From Flavobacterium endophyticum (GTDB lineage: Bacteria; Bacteroidota; Bacteroidia; Flavobacteriales; Flavobacteriaceae): a stretch of DNA of 64,000 nt. The DNA lies in the NCBI RefSeq assembly GCF_003634455.1, contig NZ_RBLC01000001.1, positions 744,001 through 808,000 on the forward strand, read 5' to 3'. Of this stretch, positions 26,162 through 36,164 are shown in pieces. Under the pieces are notes generated by a model, which saw nothing but the letters and a program-made list of their open reading frames with translations, did not search any database and was not told the DNA's origin. Each line of letters begins with the position of its first letter. Within the stretch, counting starts at the first letter, position 1. A program made the position numbers and the translations under genes.

Positions 26162-26393
26162 CTGAAATTGGGTTTTATGATCTTTAAGTTAGGATTCAAC
26201 GCTTTAGGAAGCCATCGTACCCTTCACTATTTTAAAATTGCTTTTCTAAAAAATAAATAAGGCGAACCAATGAAACATTTATTAAATTTGTTCGTCTAAC
26301 ATTGTAACTGTTTGTAATTTATTCTACGTACAACTGGTTATAAAGTTATAACTTTAGTTATACAAAAAGTGCAAAAGTAGCATATTTTAAAAT

Positions 26394-27371
26394 ATGAAGA
26401 AGGTAAAATATTATTACGATACCGAAAATTTAGCCTACCGAAAAATCAAGCCGAAGAAAGGACAAAAACTAGGCGTAATTGCCTTATTTTTATTAGCTTC
26501 CGGATTGTTTGGGTTCTTGTGTTTCGTAATCTTGATTAATACCCCGTTCTTTGAAACGCCTAAAGACCGATTGCAAGCGCGCGAAATCGAAAACATGAAA
26601 ATCAACTACGCCATCCTGAACAAAAAGATGGATCAGATTGACGAGGTTTTAGAAAATGTTGCCGAACGCGATAACAATTTATACCGTGTCTATTTCAACT
26701 CTTCGCCTATTCCTGAAGAACAGCGAAAAGCAGGCTTTGGCGGTGTCAATCGCTATAAAGCTCTTGAAGGATATGACAATTCCGAACTCGTTGTCAGTAC
26801 GACAAAACGCGTCGATGTCATATCAAAAGAATTAGTAATCCAGTCCAAATCTTTAGATGAAATCTTGAAATTAGCGAAAGAAAAAGAAAAATTATTATCT
26901 GCAATTCCAGCCATACAGCCTGTCAAGAATGAACAGCTAAAGCAGATGGCTTCTGGGTTTGGATATAGAAGCGACCCGTTTACGAAAATTAGGAAGTTTC
27001 ATGCCGGGATGGATTTTTCGGCTAAAACAGGAACTCCGATTTATGCTACAGGAGATGGCGTTGTGGAACGTGCTGATAACACCGCGTCAGGTTATGGAAA
27101 CCATATCGTAATTCGGCACGGATTTGGATATGAAACTTTATACGGACATTTGAGCAAATACAAAGTAAGGGCCGGACAGCATGTGAAACGAGGCGACATC
27201 ATCGGATATGTAGGAAGCACCGGACGTTCCGAAGCGCCACACTTGCATTATGAAGTCCATAAAAACGGAGAAGTCGTAAACCCTTTGAATTTTTATTACG
27301 GAAATATTTCGGCGGCAGAATTTGCAGCCATATCAAAATTAGCGAACCAAGAAAACCAATCTTTAGATTAA
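26394..27371 (+). CDS. M23-family metallopeptidase, membrane anchored
   Basis: A 325-residue LytM/M23 peptidoglycan endopeptidase. A basic N-terminus precedes one membrane segment (about 27-49), then a coiled-coil linker (about 60-190, rich in Lys/Glu/Asn) and the M23 domain (about 195-305). Zinc ligands are visible in KFHAGMDFS (His and Asp) and PHLHYEVH (H-x-H). It trims cross-links or activates amidases in the periplasm. The stop codon overlaps the start of the MerR-family gene by one base (TAATG), so the two are cotranscribed. Confidence 0.94.
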   Translation: MKKVKYYYDTENLAYRKIKPKKGQKLGVIALFLLASGLFGFLCFVILINTPFFETPKDRLQAREIENMKINYAILNKKMDQIDEVLENVAERDNNLYRVYFNSSPIPEEQRKAGFGGVNRYKALEGYDNSELVVSTTKRVDVISKELVIQSKSLDEILKLAKEKEKLLSAIPAIQPVKNEQLKQMASGFGYRSDPFTKIRKFHAGMDFSAKTGTPIYATGDGVVERADNTASGYGNHIVIRHGFGYETLYGHLSKYKVRAGQHVKRGDIIGYVGSTGRSEAPHLHYEVHKNGEVVNPLNFYYGNISAAEFAAISKLANQENQSLD

Positions 27372-27703
27372 TGCATTTAGACTTATCGCCAGACAAAAGA
27401 TATTACAGCATTGGAGAATTAGCCAAGGCATTTGACGTGAACGCTTCGCTTATCCGCTTTTGGGACAAAGAATTCGACATCCTTAAACCCAAAAAAAATG
27501 CAAAAGGAAACCGTATGTTTACGCCCGAAGACGTAAAAAACCTCCAGCTGATTTATCACTTGGTTAAAGAACGCGGCTTTACGCTCGACGGTGCCAAAAC
27601 GCATTTAAAAGAAGGCCAGAAAAAGACATTGGACAAGTTTGAGATTATCAGCAAATTGGAATCGATAAAAATGCAGCTGACCAACATTAAAAACGAATTA
27701 TAG
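27371..27703 (+). CDS. MerR-family transcriptional regulator
   Basis: A 110-residue protein with an N-terminal MerR winged helix-turn-helix (YYSIGELAKAFDVNASLIRFWDKEF), a second helical segment (FTPEDVKNLQLIYHLVKERG) and a short C-terminal coiled-coil dimerisation helix. No effector domain follows, so the signal is unknown. It overlaps the M23 peptidase gene by one base. The M23, MerR, LemA, TPM, TPM order is one I associate with Flavobacteriia, but I cannot verify that here. Confidence 0.93.
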   Translation: MHLDLSPDKRYYSIGELAKAFDVNASLIRFWDKEFDILKPKKNAKGNRMFTPEDVKNLQLIYHLVKERGFTLDGAKTHLKEGQKKTLDKFEIISKLESIKMQLTNIKNEL

Positions 27704-27765
27704 CGTTACGCTTTAGTAAATAGAAAACAAATCAATAAATAAATAAACTCTAAAAACAAAAACAA

Positions 27766-28353
27766 ATGAGAAAATGGCTAATACCTGTAGGAATTATTAT
27801 TGTAATAATAGTAATTATTGGATTCTGGGTTGTCGGAATTAAAAATACGGCATTGAAACACAATCAGGCTGTTTCAAAAGAATGGGGAAATGTAGAAACT
27901 ACCTACCAAAGAAGAAATGACCTTATTGGCAACTTAGTAAATACCGTAAAAGGAGCTGCTGATTTTGAAAAAGGAACTTTGACGGCTGTTGTTGAAGCTC
28001 GTGCAAAAGCAACTTCTATAACTATTGACCCAAGCAACGTTACTCCTGAGCAAATGGCACAATTCCAACAAGCTCAGTCTAATGTTTCTTCAAGTCTTTC
28101 TAGATTGTTGGTTTCTGTTGAGGCATATCCGCAATTGAAAGCAAACGAAAATTTCTTGAAATTACAAGATGAATTGGCTAGCACAGAAAACCAAATCCTG
28201 ACTGCTAGAACTCGCTTCAATGAGCAAGTTCAGATTTACAACGGTTATGTTCTTAGCTTCCCAAACAGCATGTTCCTAGGTGGTTCATACCCTGAAAAAC
28301 CATATTTTAAATCAGTTGAAGGCGCTGAAAAACCTGTAGAAGTAAAATTCTAA
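27766..28353 (+). CDS. LemA family protein
   Basis: A 195-residue LemA protein: one N-terminal membrane segment (about residues 5-25) and a long helical domain with the family phrases WGNVETTYQRRNDLIGNLVNTVKG and LLVSVEAYPQLKANENFLKLQDELASTEN, ending with the NSMFLGGSYPEKPYF block. The function of LemA is unclear; it is usually linked to TPM-domain proteins, as here. The TPM gene starts 14 bp downstream. Confidence 0.96.
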   Translation: MRKWLIPVGIIIVIIVIIGFWVVGIKNTALKHNQAVSKEWGNVETTYQRRNDLIGNLVNTVKGAADFEKGTLTAVVEARAKATSITIDPSNVTPEQMAQFQQAQSNVSSSLSRLLVSVEAYPQLKANENFLKLQDELASTENQILTARTRFNEQVQIYNGYVLSFPNSMFLGGSYPEKPYFKSVEGAEKPVEVKF

Positions 28354-28366
28354 AAACAAAAACTCA

Positions 28367-28804
28367 ATGTCAAAAGTAGAAGATTTCCTAACTCCAGAAG
28401 AGGAGAGCGAGATTGTGAAAGCCATTTCGCAAGCCGAAAAAAACACTTCGGGAGAAATAAGAGTCCACATTGAAAATCATAATGAAAAACCTCCGCTCGA
28501 AAGGGCCCAGGAGGTTTTTAATTTTTTGGGTATGGACAATACGCTGATGCGAAACGGCGTGCTGTTTTATGTAGGCGTTTCAGACCATACCTTTGCTATT
28601 ATAGGCGACGAAGGGATTCACAAGGTAGTTGAAGAGGATTTCTGGGACTGTACGAAAGACACCGTTATTTCTCATTTCAAAGAAAAGAAATACAAAGACG
28701 GATTGGTTGCCGGAATTTTAAGAGCCGGTGAAAGATTACAGCAGTATTTTCCTTTTAGCAATGACGACTCTAATGAATTATCTAACGAAATATCTAAAGG
28801 ATAA
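28367..28804 (+). CDS. TPM-domain protein, short form
   Basis: A 145-residue protein made almost wholly of a TPM domain (EIVKAISQAEKNTSGEIRVHIE, LMRNGVLFYVGVSDHTFAIIGDEGIHKVV). It has no signal peptide or membrane segment, so it may act in the cytoplasm or be held by its neighbours. The downstream gene encodes a longer membrane-bound TPM protein and begins right after the stop (TAAATG). The LemA-TPM-TPM trio probably acts as a unit. Confidence 0.92.
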   Translation: MSKVEDFLTPEEESEIVKAISQAEKNTSGEIRVHIENHNEKPPLERAQEVFNFLGMDNTLMRNGVLFYVGVSDHTFAIIGDEGIHKVVEEDFWDCTKDTVISHFKEKKYKDGLVAGILRAGERLQQYFPFSNDDSNELSNEISKG

Positions 28805-29617
28805 ATGAAACTTTTCTCTATAAAAAAAAACTATTCCTTATCCTTTTTTTTAGTACTGCTCATTCAGGCTGTCGGATATTCGCAGTTTAATATTCCGCCC
28901 AAACCTGATTTCCAGACTAGCGTATATGATTATGCTAAAATTCTGAGCAACTCTGAAAAAACCGATTTGGAAGCAAAGCTTATTCGCTATTCCGATTCGA
29001 CTACTACGCAGATTGTAGTCGTTACCGTTGAAACTATAAATGGTGAAGATATCGGCCTGCTGGCTCCTAAATGGGGGCACGCTTGGGGCGTTGGACAAGC
29101 AAAAGAAGATAATGGTATTTTTATCCTTTTGGCAGTAAAAGAAAGAAAAATTCAGATTGCGCCAGGCTATGGCGTTGAAGACCGTCTGACAGCAGGAATT
29201 ACTGGAGAATTGACCCGAAATATAATCATTCCCGAATTTAAAGCGGGAAGTTATTATAGAGGGCTGGACAAAGGTGCCGATGCTATTTTTGATGTCTTAA
29301 AAGGAAAATACAAAGGAACGCGGAAACAAGACAAAGAAGAATCTAACCCAGGAGGACTGATCTTTTTTATAATTATTTTTATCGTTATCATCGTTATCAT
29401 TTCTAAAAATAAAAATAACAGAAACGGAGGCAATCGCGGAGGCGGATTAGACCTATCCGACATCATTATCTTGAGCAGCTTGGGCCGTGGCTTTGGAGGA
29501 GGTTCTTCCGGAGGAGGCTTTGGCAGCGGCGGTGGTTTTGGTGGCGGAGGCGGTGGCTTCGGTGGAGGTTTCGGCGGCGGCGGCTTTAGTGGCGGCGGCG
29601 CTGGAGGAAGCTGGTAA
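28805..29617 (+). CDS. TPM-domain membrane protein with Gly-rich tail (YgcG-like)
   Basis: A 270-residue protein with a signal segment (about 1-27), a TPM domain (about 35-165: VYDYAKILSNSEKTDLEAKL, IQIAPGYGVEDRLTAGITGEL), a membrane helix (about 185-200) and a C-terminal tail of GGGSSGGGFGSGG-like repeats ending GGAGGSW. This is the layout of YgcG-type proteins. Function is unknown; a structural or stress-related role in the envelope is suspected. Last gene of the operon, followed by a bidirectional terminator. Confidence 0.92.
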   Translation: MKLFSIKKNYSLSFFLVLLIQAVGYSQFNIPPKPDFQTSVYDYAKILSNSEKTDLEAKLIRYSDSTTTQIVVVTVETINGEDIGLLAPKWGHAWGVGQAKEDNGIFILLAVKERKIQIAPGYGVEDRLTAGITGELTRNIIIPEFKAGSYYRGLDKGADAIFDVLKGKYKGTRKQDKEESNPGGLIFFIIIFIVIIVIISKNKNNRNGGNRGGGLDLSDIIILSSLGRGFGGGSSGGGFGSGGGFGGGGGGFGGGFGGGGFSGGGAGGSW

Positions 29618-29633
29618 CAGCTAAACATAAAAC

Positions 29634-29664
29634 AAAAAAGACTGCAAATTGCAGTCTTTTTTTT
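29634..29664. terminator. Bidirectional terminator between TPM and GH30 genes
   Basis: GACTGCAAATTGCAGTC is a short-loop palindrome (29640-29656) flanked by A-run and T-run. Confidence 0.92.
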
Positions 29665-29683
29665 ATAGCTAAATCGTTCTAAA

Positions 29684-31138
29684 TTAATACAACAACGTTT
29701 GGATGGCATGAGCTGGAATCACGACTTCTGATTCTGATTCGTTTACAAACAATTTATATTTTATTTCATTGTCTGATTGGTTCATCACGACAGTTACCAT
29801 TTCTCCGTTAGCATTCTGGAATGAAGTGCTCAACAATTGGCTTCTGCTGGCTGCCGTACTTACTCTTTTTGCCTCTGGGCGGATAAATTTTGAGAAATGC
29901 CCGATGTAATAATACGATGGCGTATAAATCAATTTTCCAGCCGCTATATCCCCGTGGATTGGCGCAAAACAGAAATTAGAAACATGGTTAGGCCCTCCTT
30001 TTTCATCTAAAAGAATATTCCAATCAGTCCAAGCAACTGTTCCATTGTTGAAATCATTGATCATATTGATTCCGTAACGCTCAGCATTCGCCCAAAATTG
30101 ATAACGCGCTGGATTAAAAGCTTCGATACAACCTTCGGTAAACATTAGTTTTTTATCCGGAAATGAGTCGGCAACTAGTTTTACATTATCAAACATCGGC
30201 TTGCCGCCATTCCAAGTTTCATACCAGTGAAAACCCATTCCCCATGCATATTTCGATGCTTCAGGATCTGAATAAATAGTATTGGCACGCTGTACCATCA
30301 AATCTCTGTTGTGGTCCCAAACGACTATTTTTTTATTTTCGAAGCCATTTTTTTCCATGGTAGGGCCAAGATACTTTTTCAAGAAATCTCTTTCTTCTTC
30401 TGCCGTAAAAATACAAGATTCCCATGTCTGGGTTGCCATTGGCTCATTTTGCACGGTTATTCCCCAAATCGGAATCCCTTCCTTTTCATAAGCTTTGATG
30501 AATTTCACATAATAATTTGCCCAAGCCTGATAAAATTCTGGAGCCAACTTGCCGCCTTTCAGCATGCTTTTCGAATCTTTCATAAAAGCTGGCGGGCTCC
30601 AAGGACTTGCATACAGCGTCATCTCTTTTCCGGCTGCTTTCAGTGCTTCCTTGATTAAAGGAATCCTGAACTTTTTATCGTGATCGATCGAAAACGACTT
30701 TAATTCTTTGTCATTTTCATCGACATAGGTATAGCTCGCACTGCTAAAATCAGAACTGTGGATGGTCGTCCTGATTAAAGAATAGCCAATACCTTTTTCC
30801 TTGCTGTAATAGGCGTTCAAGAATTCTTTCTGCTGCTCTTTTGTAAGCTTTGCATACACTTCGGCGCTGGCATCTGTAATAGCCCCGCCAATTCCCATAA
30901 AAGTCTGGAATTGCTTGTTCGGATTTACAAAAACCGAAACTTCGTTTTCTAAAGGTTGTTTTGAAGGCCTGAATTCAAGATTTGTTGCTGATGGTGACAG
31001 CCTCAACTCGGTATTTTCTGCCGTGGTATACACCTTGATTTTTTTTCCGCTTGCTGAAAATGGCTTGTTCTTCGAATTCTGGCTGAATCCGGCAAAACAA
31101 GTCAGCGCCAACAAGACACTTACTACTTTTTTTCTCAT
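29684..31138 (-). CDS. Glycoside hydrolase family 30 (glucosylceramidase-like)
   Basis: A 484-residue secreted enzyme (signal peptide 1-19, ending GFSQ). The GH30 catalytic acid/base is E232 in TVQNEPMATQTWE and the nucleophile E335 in LMFTEGC. The fold is a (beta/alpha)8 barrel with a C-terminal beta domain ending SEVVIPAHAIQTLLY. It probably cleaves beta-linked glucosides or beta-1,6-glucans; the sequence does not fix the substrate. A TonB-type receptor gene lies upstream on the same strand (66 bp gap) and may be cotranscribed. Confidence 0.94.
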   Translation of the reverse strand: MRKKVVSVLLALTCFAGFSQNSKNKPFSASGKKIKVYTTAENTELRLSPSATNLEFRPSKQPLENEVSVFVNPNKQFQTFMGIGGAITDASAEVYAKLTKEQQKEFLNAYYSKEKGIGYSLIRTTIHSSDFSSASYTYVDENDKELKSFSIDHDKKFRIPLIKEALKAAGKEMTLYASPWSPPAFMKDSKSMLKGGKLAPEFYQAWANYYVKFIKAYEKEGIPIWGITVQNEPMATQTWESCIFTAEEERDFLKKYLGPTMEKNGFENKKIVVWDHNRDLMVQRANTIYSDPEASKYAWGMGFHWYETWNGGKPMFDNVKLVADSFPDKKLMFTEGCIEAFNPARYQFWANAERYGINMINDFNNGTVAWTDWNILLDEKGGPNHVSNFCFAPIHGDIAAGKLIYTPSYYYIGHFSKFIRPEAKRVSTAASRSQLLSTSFQNANGEMVTVVMNQSDNEIKYKLFVNESESEVVIPAHAIQTLLY

Positions 31139-31203
31139 TTGAATATTTAATTTTGGTTTGCTAATTTACCAAATTGAATATTAAAATTTCTTAAAAGCTG
31201 TCC

Positions 31204-33996
31204 TTAAAAACCAAAACCGCCTTCCTCTTTTTTCTTTCCTCCAAATTTTTCAATCTTATACGTCAGCGAGAACATGGCATACCTTTTCAAAACCGTATTT
31301 TGGATATCTTGAATTGATTCTGGATTGATATATCTTACGGCACTTTGATTCTGATTCAGCACATCATATACTTTTACTTTAAACAGCAGCTTGTCGTCCA
31401 TAAAATTATAGCCAAGGCTAGTATTCAGCAGGTAGAAGTCTTTTTTGTAGCCATCCGAAATATTTGAATTGTAAGTATACCCGAAGTCATTCCCGAAAAC
31501 AAAATGCTTTGGCCAATGGCTCGTTGTCTGTACCTTGAAGTTATGAGTAAAATTAGAAGAGCTTTTTACCGAATAATTCGTGTAATCTGTCATATTTAAA
31601 GAATAGGTGTACGACGGCTCGATTGTCAGCAATTCGCCATAATCCCATCCTACGCTAACTTGTTGTTCGAGGGTAACACCTCTTGCTTCGTACAAGGCAT
31701 TATTTGTCAATCCTTTGTTTAGATTAAAGTTTGTGTTGGCGCCTAAACTAAACCTAAATGTATTTTGTTCTTTTTTTATAGACTTGCTCCAATTCAAACC
31801 TCCATAGCTATAATACGTATCATTTATGTTCTGGTAGTCCGCTCGATTTATCAAATCAGTAGGATTAAAAACTCTTGAAAAAACAATCTGCTGTTCGTAA
31901 TAATTAAATCCTGCGTACAGATAAAAACCTGATTTCGAAGCGTAGTCGTAGTTGTTGAAATTCAAATGAAAATTATGGTTTTTTGTCGGCTTCAAATTCG
32001 GATTACCCGTAACTTGATACAACGGATCTGTCAAATCGACAACTGGAAGGATCTGCGCTGCTGTAGGCAATTGAACATCAAAATTATAGTTTATATACAA
32101 CGATTTTGATTTGGAAATCCTATAATTGAACCAAGCATTTGCAGACGGATATACATAATTTTTATCTATGTTGCTTGTCGTTCCATTATACAGCGACGTA
32201 TTTTCCATAGTGATGACTTTCGTACCGAGCGTAATTCCTCCTGCATATTTGTTCTTTCTTAGGCTCAAGGAAGCATTCGGATTCAGCGTGCGTGTCTTTG
32301 ACATGAGATTATAAGAAAGCAGGTTATTAAACTCTGAATACTGACCAGAGGCTTCATTCAGATTGAAGGTCGACTTGCCATTGTCATAGTCTTTCCACTC
32401 ATAGGAGGTCCTGACTGTCAACGTCAAAGAATCCGTTATCGGTTCTGAATATCCTATTCGAGTATAATAGGTATTGTCTTTTATATCATCGAATACTCTT
32501 TGGCGGCGAATATCCTCTGTCCTGTCGGGATCTTGAAAGAAATACGTTTCAGAGTTTGTGATATTGTCCCTGTCATTACTTTTGTTGGTATTGTTAAACG
32601 TAAAACCAAAGTTTCTTCCTTTCTTCTTGAACCTTTTGTGAAGGTACATTTCGTTTCCGAAACTAGACGACGCGTTGTTAGTCTTTGCAGAGTTGGTGCT
32701 TTCGTTCACCAAACCTAAATTATTAGTTGAAGATTGTTCCGAGAAATCTTTCGAAATCGAATTGCTTTTCACCAAACTTGGACGTACAGACAGCGTCAAT
32801 AATGAGTCGATTTTATACTCAAATTCAAGATTAAAATTATGTCCGTCGCTTGTTCTTCGTGTCGTACCTTTTGATTCTGTTATAAAAGTGCTGTTCGTTC
32901 CGTCTTCAGATGTTAGAAGATTTTCCGTCCTGCTTCGAGTATCGTTATCGGTTTTAGAATTGGTGTAAAAATAACTTCCGTTAGGCTCCAATTTCTTGAA
33001 CCATTCATCGACAAAATTAAGGCCTATCATGCTCGACTGCGTAATTCCTTCATTGCCGCCGCCGAAATTCATCCCGTCTATTCCAAACGAACCATTGCCG
33101 TTTACATATGTATTTCGCCCGCCGCCCATGGCATCGAAAATTTCGTCCATAGAAAAGCCTACTGAATTGATATTATTTGAAGAAGCCAATACGCTGATTT
33201 TCTGCTTGTCCTTGAAATAATTTACAAGACCGCTGGATTCGTATCTTTTATCCGTTCCATAACCGCCCGTAAATTTCCCAAACAAACCTTTATTCTTGTC
33301 TTCTTGGATTGTAATGTTGATACTTTTGTTATTGGAACTTGCGCCATCGCCGGACAATTTTTCTTCTTTAGTCTTTGTATCCGAAACTTGGATTTTGTCA
33401 ATGATTTCCGAAGGAAGATTTTTTATGGCTACTTTTCCATCTTTCCCGAAAAACGATTTTCCATTCACGAGAAATTCGTTTACCTCTTTTCCGTTTACCT
33501 TGATCTTTCCGTCCTTGTCAATTTCTACTCCTGGAAGCTCTTTCAGCAAAGCTTCTACATTGGAATCGGGACGAACCTTAAATGAGGAAGCATTGAATTC
33601 TAACGTATCGTTCTTGATTCGGATTGGCGGTGCTTCGCTTACGATAACAACTTCTCCCAAGTTTGTGACAGCGTCAGAAACAAAAACGTCGCCCAAGTCG
33701 ATATCCGATGTCAATTTTGGATATTCCTTTTCCCAAGTCTGATAGCCTAAAGAGGCTACCTTCACTACAAAAGGCTGATTGATTTTTTTGACTGTAATTA
33801 AAAAGTTACCGTTCTTGTTTGTAATCGTATAATCAATTACTGTGGAGTCTTTTGCAGAAGTAATATAGACCGTTGCTGATTCAATCGGCTTATTCACTTC
33901 TTTACTGATTGCTTTTCCTTTGATTGTAAAAGAATTTTGCCCAAATGCTGCATACGAAAGCAGGGCAAAGAGAACATGGAGGATGATTCTTGGCAT
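31204..33996 (-). CDS. Outer membrane beta-barrel protein with carboxypeptidase-regulatory domain (TonB-receptor-like)
   Basis: A 930-residue outer membrane protein: signal peptide (1-19), a CarboxypepD_reg-like sandwich (about 22-105), a plug-like domain (DTLEFNASSFKVRPDSNVEALLKELPGVEIDKDG region, 130-215) and a large OMP_b-brl_3 barrel ending in the aromatic GGFGF. This group resembles TonB receptors but usually lacks a SusD partner, and none is adjacent. Substrate unknown. It could share a transcript with the downstream GH30 gene. A TonB box is not clear. Confidence 0.9.
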   Translation of the reverse strand: MPRIILHVLFALLSYAAFGQNSFTIKGKAISKEVNKPIESATVYITSAKDSTVIDYTITNKNGNFLITVKKINQPFVVKVASLGYQTWEKEYPKLTSDIDLGDVFVSDAVTNLGEVVIVSEAPPIRIKNDTLEFNASSFKVRPDSNVEALLKELPGVEIDKDGKIKVNGKEVNEFLVNGKSFFGKDGKVAIKNLPSEIIDKIQVSDTKTKEEKLSGDGASSNNKSINITIQEDKNKGLFGKFTGGYGTDKRYESSGLVNYFKDKQKISVLASSNNINSVGFSMDEIFDAMGGGRNTYVNGNGSFGIDGMNFGGGNEGITQSSMIGLNFVDEWFKKLEPNGSYFYTNSKTDNDTRSRTENLLTSEDGTNSTFITESKGTTRRTSDGHNFNLEFEYKIDSLLTLSVRPSLVKSNSISKDFSEQSSTNNLGLVNESTNSAKTNNASSSFGNEMYLHKRFKKKGRNFGFTFNNTNKSNDRDNITNSETYFFQDPDRTEDIRRQRVFDDIKDNTYYTRIGYSEPITDSLTLTVRTSYEWKDYDNGKSTFNLNEASGQYSEFNNLLSYNLMSKTRTLNPNASLSLRKNKYAGGITLGTKVITMENTSLYNGTTSNIDKNYVYPSANAWFNYRISKSKSLYINYNFDVQLPTAAQILPVVDLTDPLYQVTGNPNLKPTKNHNFHLNFNNYDYASKSGFYLYAGFNYYEQQIVFSRVFNPTDLINRADYQNINDTYYSYGGLNWSKSIKKEQNTFRFSLGANTNFNLNKGLTNNALYEARGVTLEQQVSVGWDYGELLTIEPSYTYSLNMTDYTNYSVKSSSNFTHNFKVQTTSHWPKHFVFGNDFGYTYNSNISDGYKKDFYLLNTSLGYNFMDDKLLFKVKVYDVLNQNQSAVRYINPESIQDIQNTVLKRYAMFSLTYKIEKFGGKKKEEGGFGF

Positions 33997-34144
33997 TAAG
34001 TTAGTTTTTTGATTGATGATTGTAAGAAAATAAAACTGCGAATTACAACTTTTATTGTCAAAAGAAATAATTTCTTACATAATTTTTAACAAACTGTATA
34101 AAAAACCTCACATTCAAAAATAACTCAAAGATTTTTTGTATGAC

Positions 34145-34175
34145 AAAAAAAGGGACTGCTAGAAAGCAATCCCTT
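34145..34175 (-). terminator. der terminator
   Basis: On the minus strand AGGGATTGC and GCAGTCCCT pair over 9 bp (one wobble) and run into seven T, 24 bp after the der stop. Confidence 0.88.
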
Positions 34176-34198
34176 AGTTCGTTTAAAATTTTAAACTA

Positions 34199-35509
34199 TT
34201 ATTTTTCTCTGATGTAAATATCAATTGGCACTCCTGAGAAATCCCAGTTTTCACGGATTTTATTTTCTAAAAATCGTTTGTAGGGTTCTTTTACATATTG
34301 CGGCAGGTTGGCAAAAAACACAAACTGCGGCGTAGGCGTTGGCAATTGCATGCAGAATTTGATTTTCACATACTTCCCTTTTAAAGCTGGCGGTGGATAA
34401 TTTTCTATGATTTTCAGCATGTGGTCATTGAATTTCGAAGTTGCGATTCGCTGCTTTCTGCTTTCAAAAACTTTTACCGTTTCTTCCAACGCCTTCAACA
34501 AACGTTGTTTTGTCAAAGCCGAAGTAAAGATAATCGGCACGTCTGTAAACGGCATTAATTCTTTACGGATTTTTGCTTCGTATTCTTTTGTCGACATGGT
34601 ATCTTTTTCAACCAAGTCCCATTTATTGACCAAAATAACGACGCCTTTTCTATTTTTCTCGGCCAGCCAGAAGATATTCTGATCTTGTCCTTCAAATCCT
34701 CTTGTAGCATCGATTATCAAGATACAGACATCAGAATGCTCAATCGCACGAACAGAACGCATTACAGAATAAAATTCTAAATCTTCTTTTACTTTTGCCT
34801 TGCGTCGGATTCCCGCCGTATCGACTAAATTGAATTCAAATCCAAAACGGTCAAATTTGGTATCGATTGCATCACGAGTAGTTCCTGCAATATCAGTCAC
34901 GATATATCTGTCTTTCCCAATCAAGGCATTGATAAAGCTTGATTTTCCTGCGTTCGGACGTCCAACAACTGCAAAACGAGGCAATTCTAGCTCTTCTTTT
35001 GTAGGCTCTGGTTTTTCAGGAAATGCTTCAATCAATGCATCTAACAATTCTCCTGTTCCACTGCCCGAAATACTGGCAAACGTATAATAATCTCCCAATC
35101 CGAGGTTATAGAACTCAACTGCATCTTTTTCGCGCATGGCGTTATCCACCTTATTTACGGCGAGCAAGACAGGTTTTGTTACTTTACGAAGCAATTTTGC
35201 AACAGCATCATCCATCGGCGTAATGCCTTCTTCGACATCAACAACAAAAATAATAACGTCGGCCTCATCGATTGCCAATTCGACCTGCTTTCTAATTTCG
35301 CCTTCAAAAACGTCTTCAGAACCGCGAACATAACCGCCAGTGTCAATAACAGAAAACTCTTTTCCATTCCATTCGCTTTTCCCGTAATTTCTGTCACGGG
35401 TAACACCCGATACAGAATCTACGATAGCTTCTCTTCTTTGAATCAACCTATTAAAAAGTGTTGACTTTCCTACATTTGGCCTTCCAACAATGGCAACGAT
35501 ATTGTTCAT
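34199..35509 (-). CDS. der: Ribosome-associated GTPase Der (EngA)
   Basis: The start at 35509 ([15 protein letters not shown]) gives 436 residues, the usual Der length; the frame stays open a further 100 codons upstream, but that part runs through the promoter and looks unrelated. Two tandem G domains are present, with P-loops GRPNVGKST (about 9-17) and GRPNAGKSS, the NKVD and NKWD specificity motifs, and a C-terminal KH-like domain ([15 protein letters not shown]). Der acts in 50S subunit maturation. A TACCTTTG -7 box lies at 35538-35531. Confidence 0.97.
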   Translation of the reverse strand: MNNIVAIVGRPNVGKSTLFNRLIQRREAIVDSVSGVTRDRNYGKSEWNGKEFSVIDTGGYVRGSEDVFEGEIRKQVELAIDEADVIIFVVDVEEGITPMDDAVAKLLRKVTKPVLLAVNKVDNAMREKDAVEFYNLGLGDYYTFASISGSGTGELLDALIEAFPEKPEPTKEELELPRFAVVGRPNAGKSSFINALIGKDRYIVTDIAGTTRDAIDTKFDRFGFEFNLVDTAGIRRKAKVKEDLEFYSVMRSVRAIEHSDVCILIIDATRGFEGQDQNIFWLAEKNRKGVVILVNKWDLVEKDTMSTKEYEAKIRKELMPFTDVPIIFTSALTKQRLLKALEETVKVFESRKQRIATSKFNDHMLKIIENYPPPALKGKYVKIKFCMQLPTPTPQFVFFANLPQYVKEPYKRFLENKIRENWDFSGVPIDIYIREK

Positions 35510-35530
35510 ATTATTTTTTGAAATATTTTG

Positions 35531-35538
35531 CAAAGGTA
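35531..35538 (-). promoter_or_regulatory. der -7 promoter box
   Basis: Reads TACCTTTG on the minus strand, 21 bp before the der ATG at 35509. It also supports that start over longer versions. The identical octamer precedes era. Confidence 0.65.
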
Positions 35539-35669
35539 CGTTTTTTGTTTCAAGTAAAAAGTGTAAAGTTAAAGGTTGTTGTTTTGGCCTCATTTCTAGA
35601 CAGAGCTTTAACGACAATTTAGCATTTTCATCAAAATAAAAACAGTAATTTGGTGTTATAGATTTCAAG

Positions 35670-36164
35670 ATGGATTTTGATAAAAACATAAAGCTTCGCC
35701 CTAAATTTGAGCAGTTTTCACCAAAGACAATTGATGAAATCAAGTTGTCGTATGAAAAAGTGAAAACGTTCGAATCGGAAGATTTTAAATTCAAAGATGC
35801 TGGAAACCACATCTGGCTGGGCGTTGGATTGTTCCGAAGAGAATACTGGTCGCCATCACTTCACATCGAATTAGATATGTATGAAGACGGCAGAACCTAC
35901 GTAAAAGGAATGTTTGGACCTGACCCGGTCTTATGGTTTATCTTTTTGGCGATGCACTTTATTGTCGGAGGATTATTTATCCTTTTCGGAATTATTGCTT
36001 ATTCGAAATGGACATTTTCACAGTCGAATGAATTTGACTTAGTCGTGATGTTCGCGCTTTTGAATGCGTGGCTCCTGCTCTATTTTATCGCACGACTAAA
36101 CAGAAAAAAAGGAGCTACCCAAATGCGGGAACTCCTTTCGCTAGCCAATAAAATTATTGCCTGA
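35670..36164 (+). CDS. Hypothetical two-pass membrane protein
   Basis: A 164-residue protein that I cannot assign to a family. The N-terminal half is soluble (about 1-85), with regular beta-like stretches ([20 protein letters not shown]). Two hydrophobic helices (about 86-109 and 123-141) follow and the C-terminus is basic. It converges on era with no gap: its stop ends at 36164 and era's stop begins at 36165. The der longer frame overlaps its start and is not real. Confidence 0.75.
   Translation: MDFDKNIKLRPKFEQFSPKTIDEIKLSYEKVKTFESEDFKFKDAGNHIWLGVGLFRREYWSPSLHIELDMYEDGRTYVKGMFGPDPVLWFIFLAMHFIVGGLFILFGIIAYSKWTFSQSNEFDLVVMFALLNAWLLLYFIARLNRKKGATQMRELLSLANKIIA

Noticed and set aside
35510..35812. 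N-terminal extension of Der by about 100 residues
   Set aside because: The extension crosses the TACCTTTG promoter box and overlaps the start of the divergent 35670 gene. [15 protein letters not shown] is the conserved Der start.
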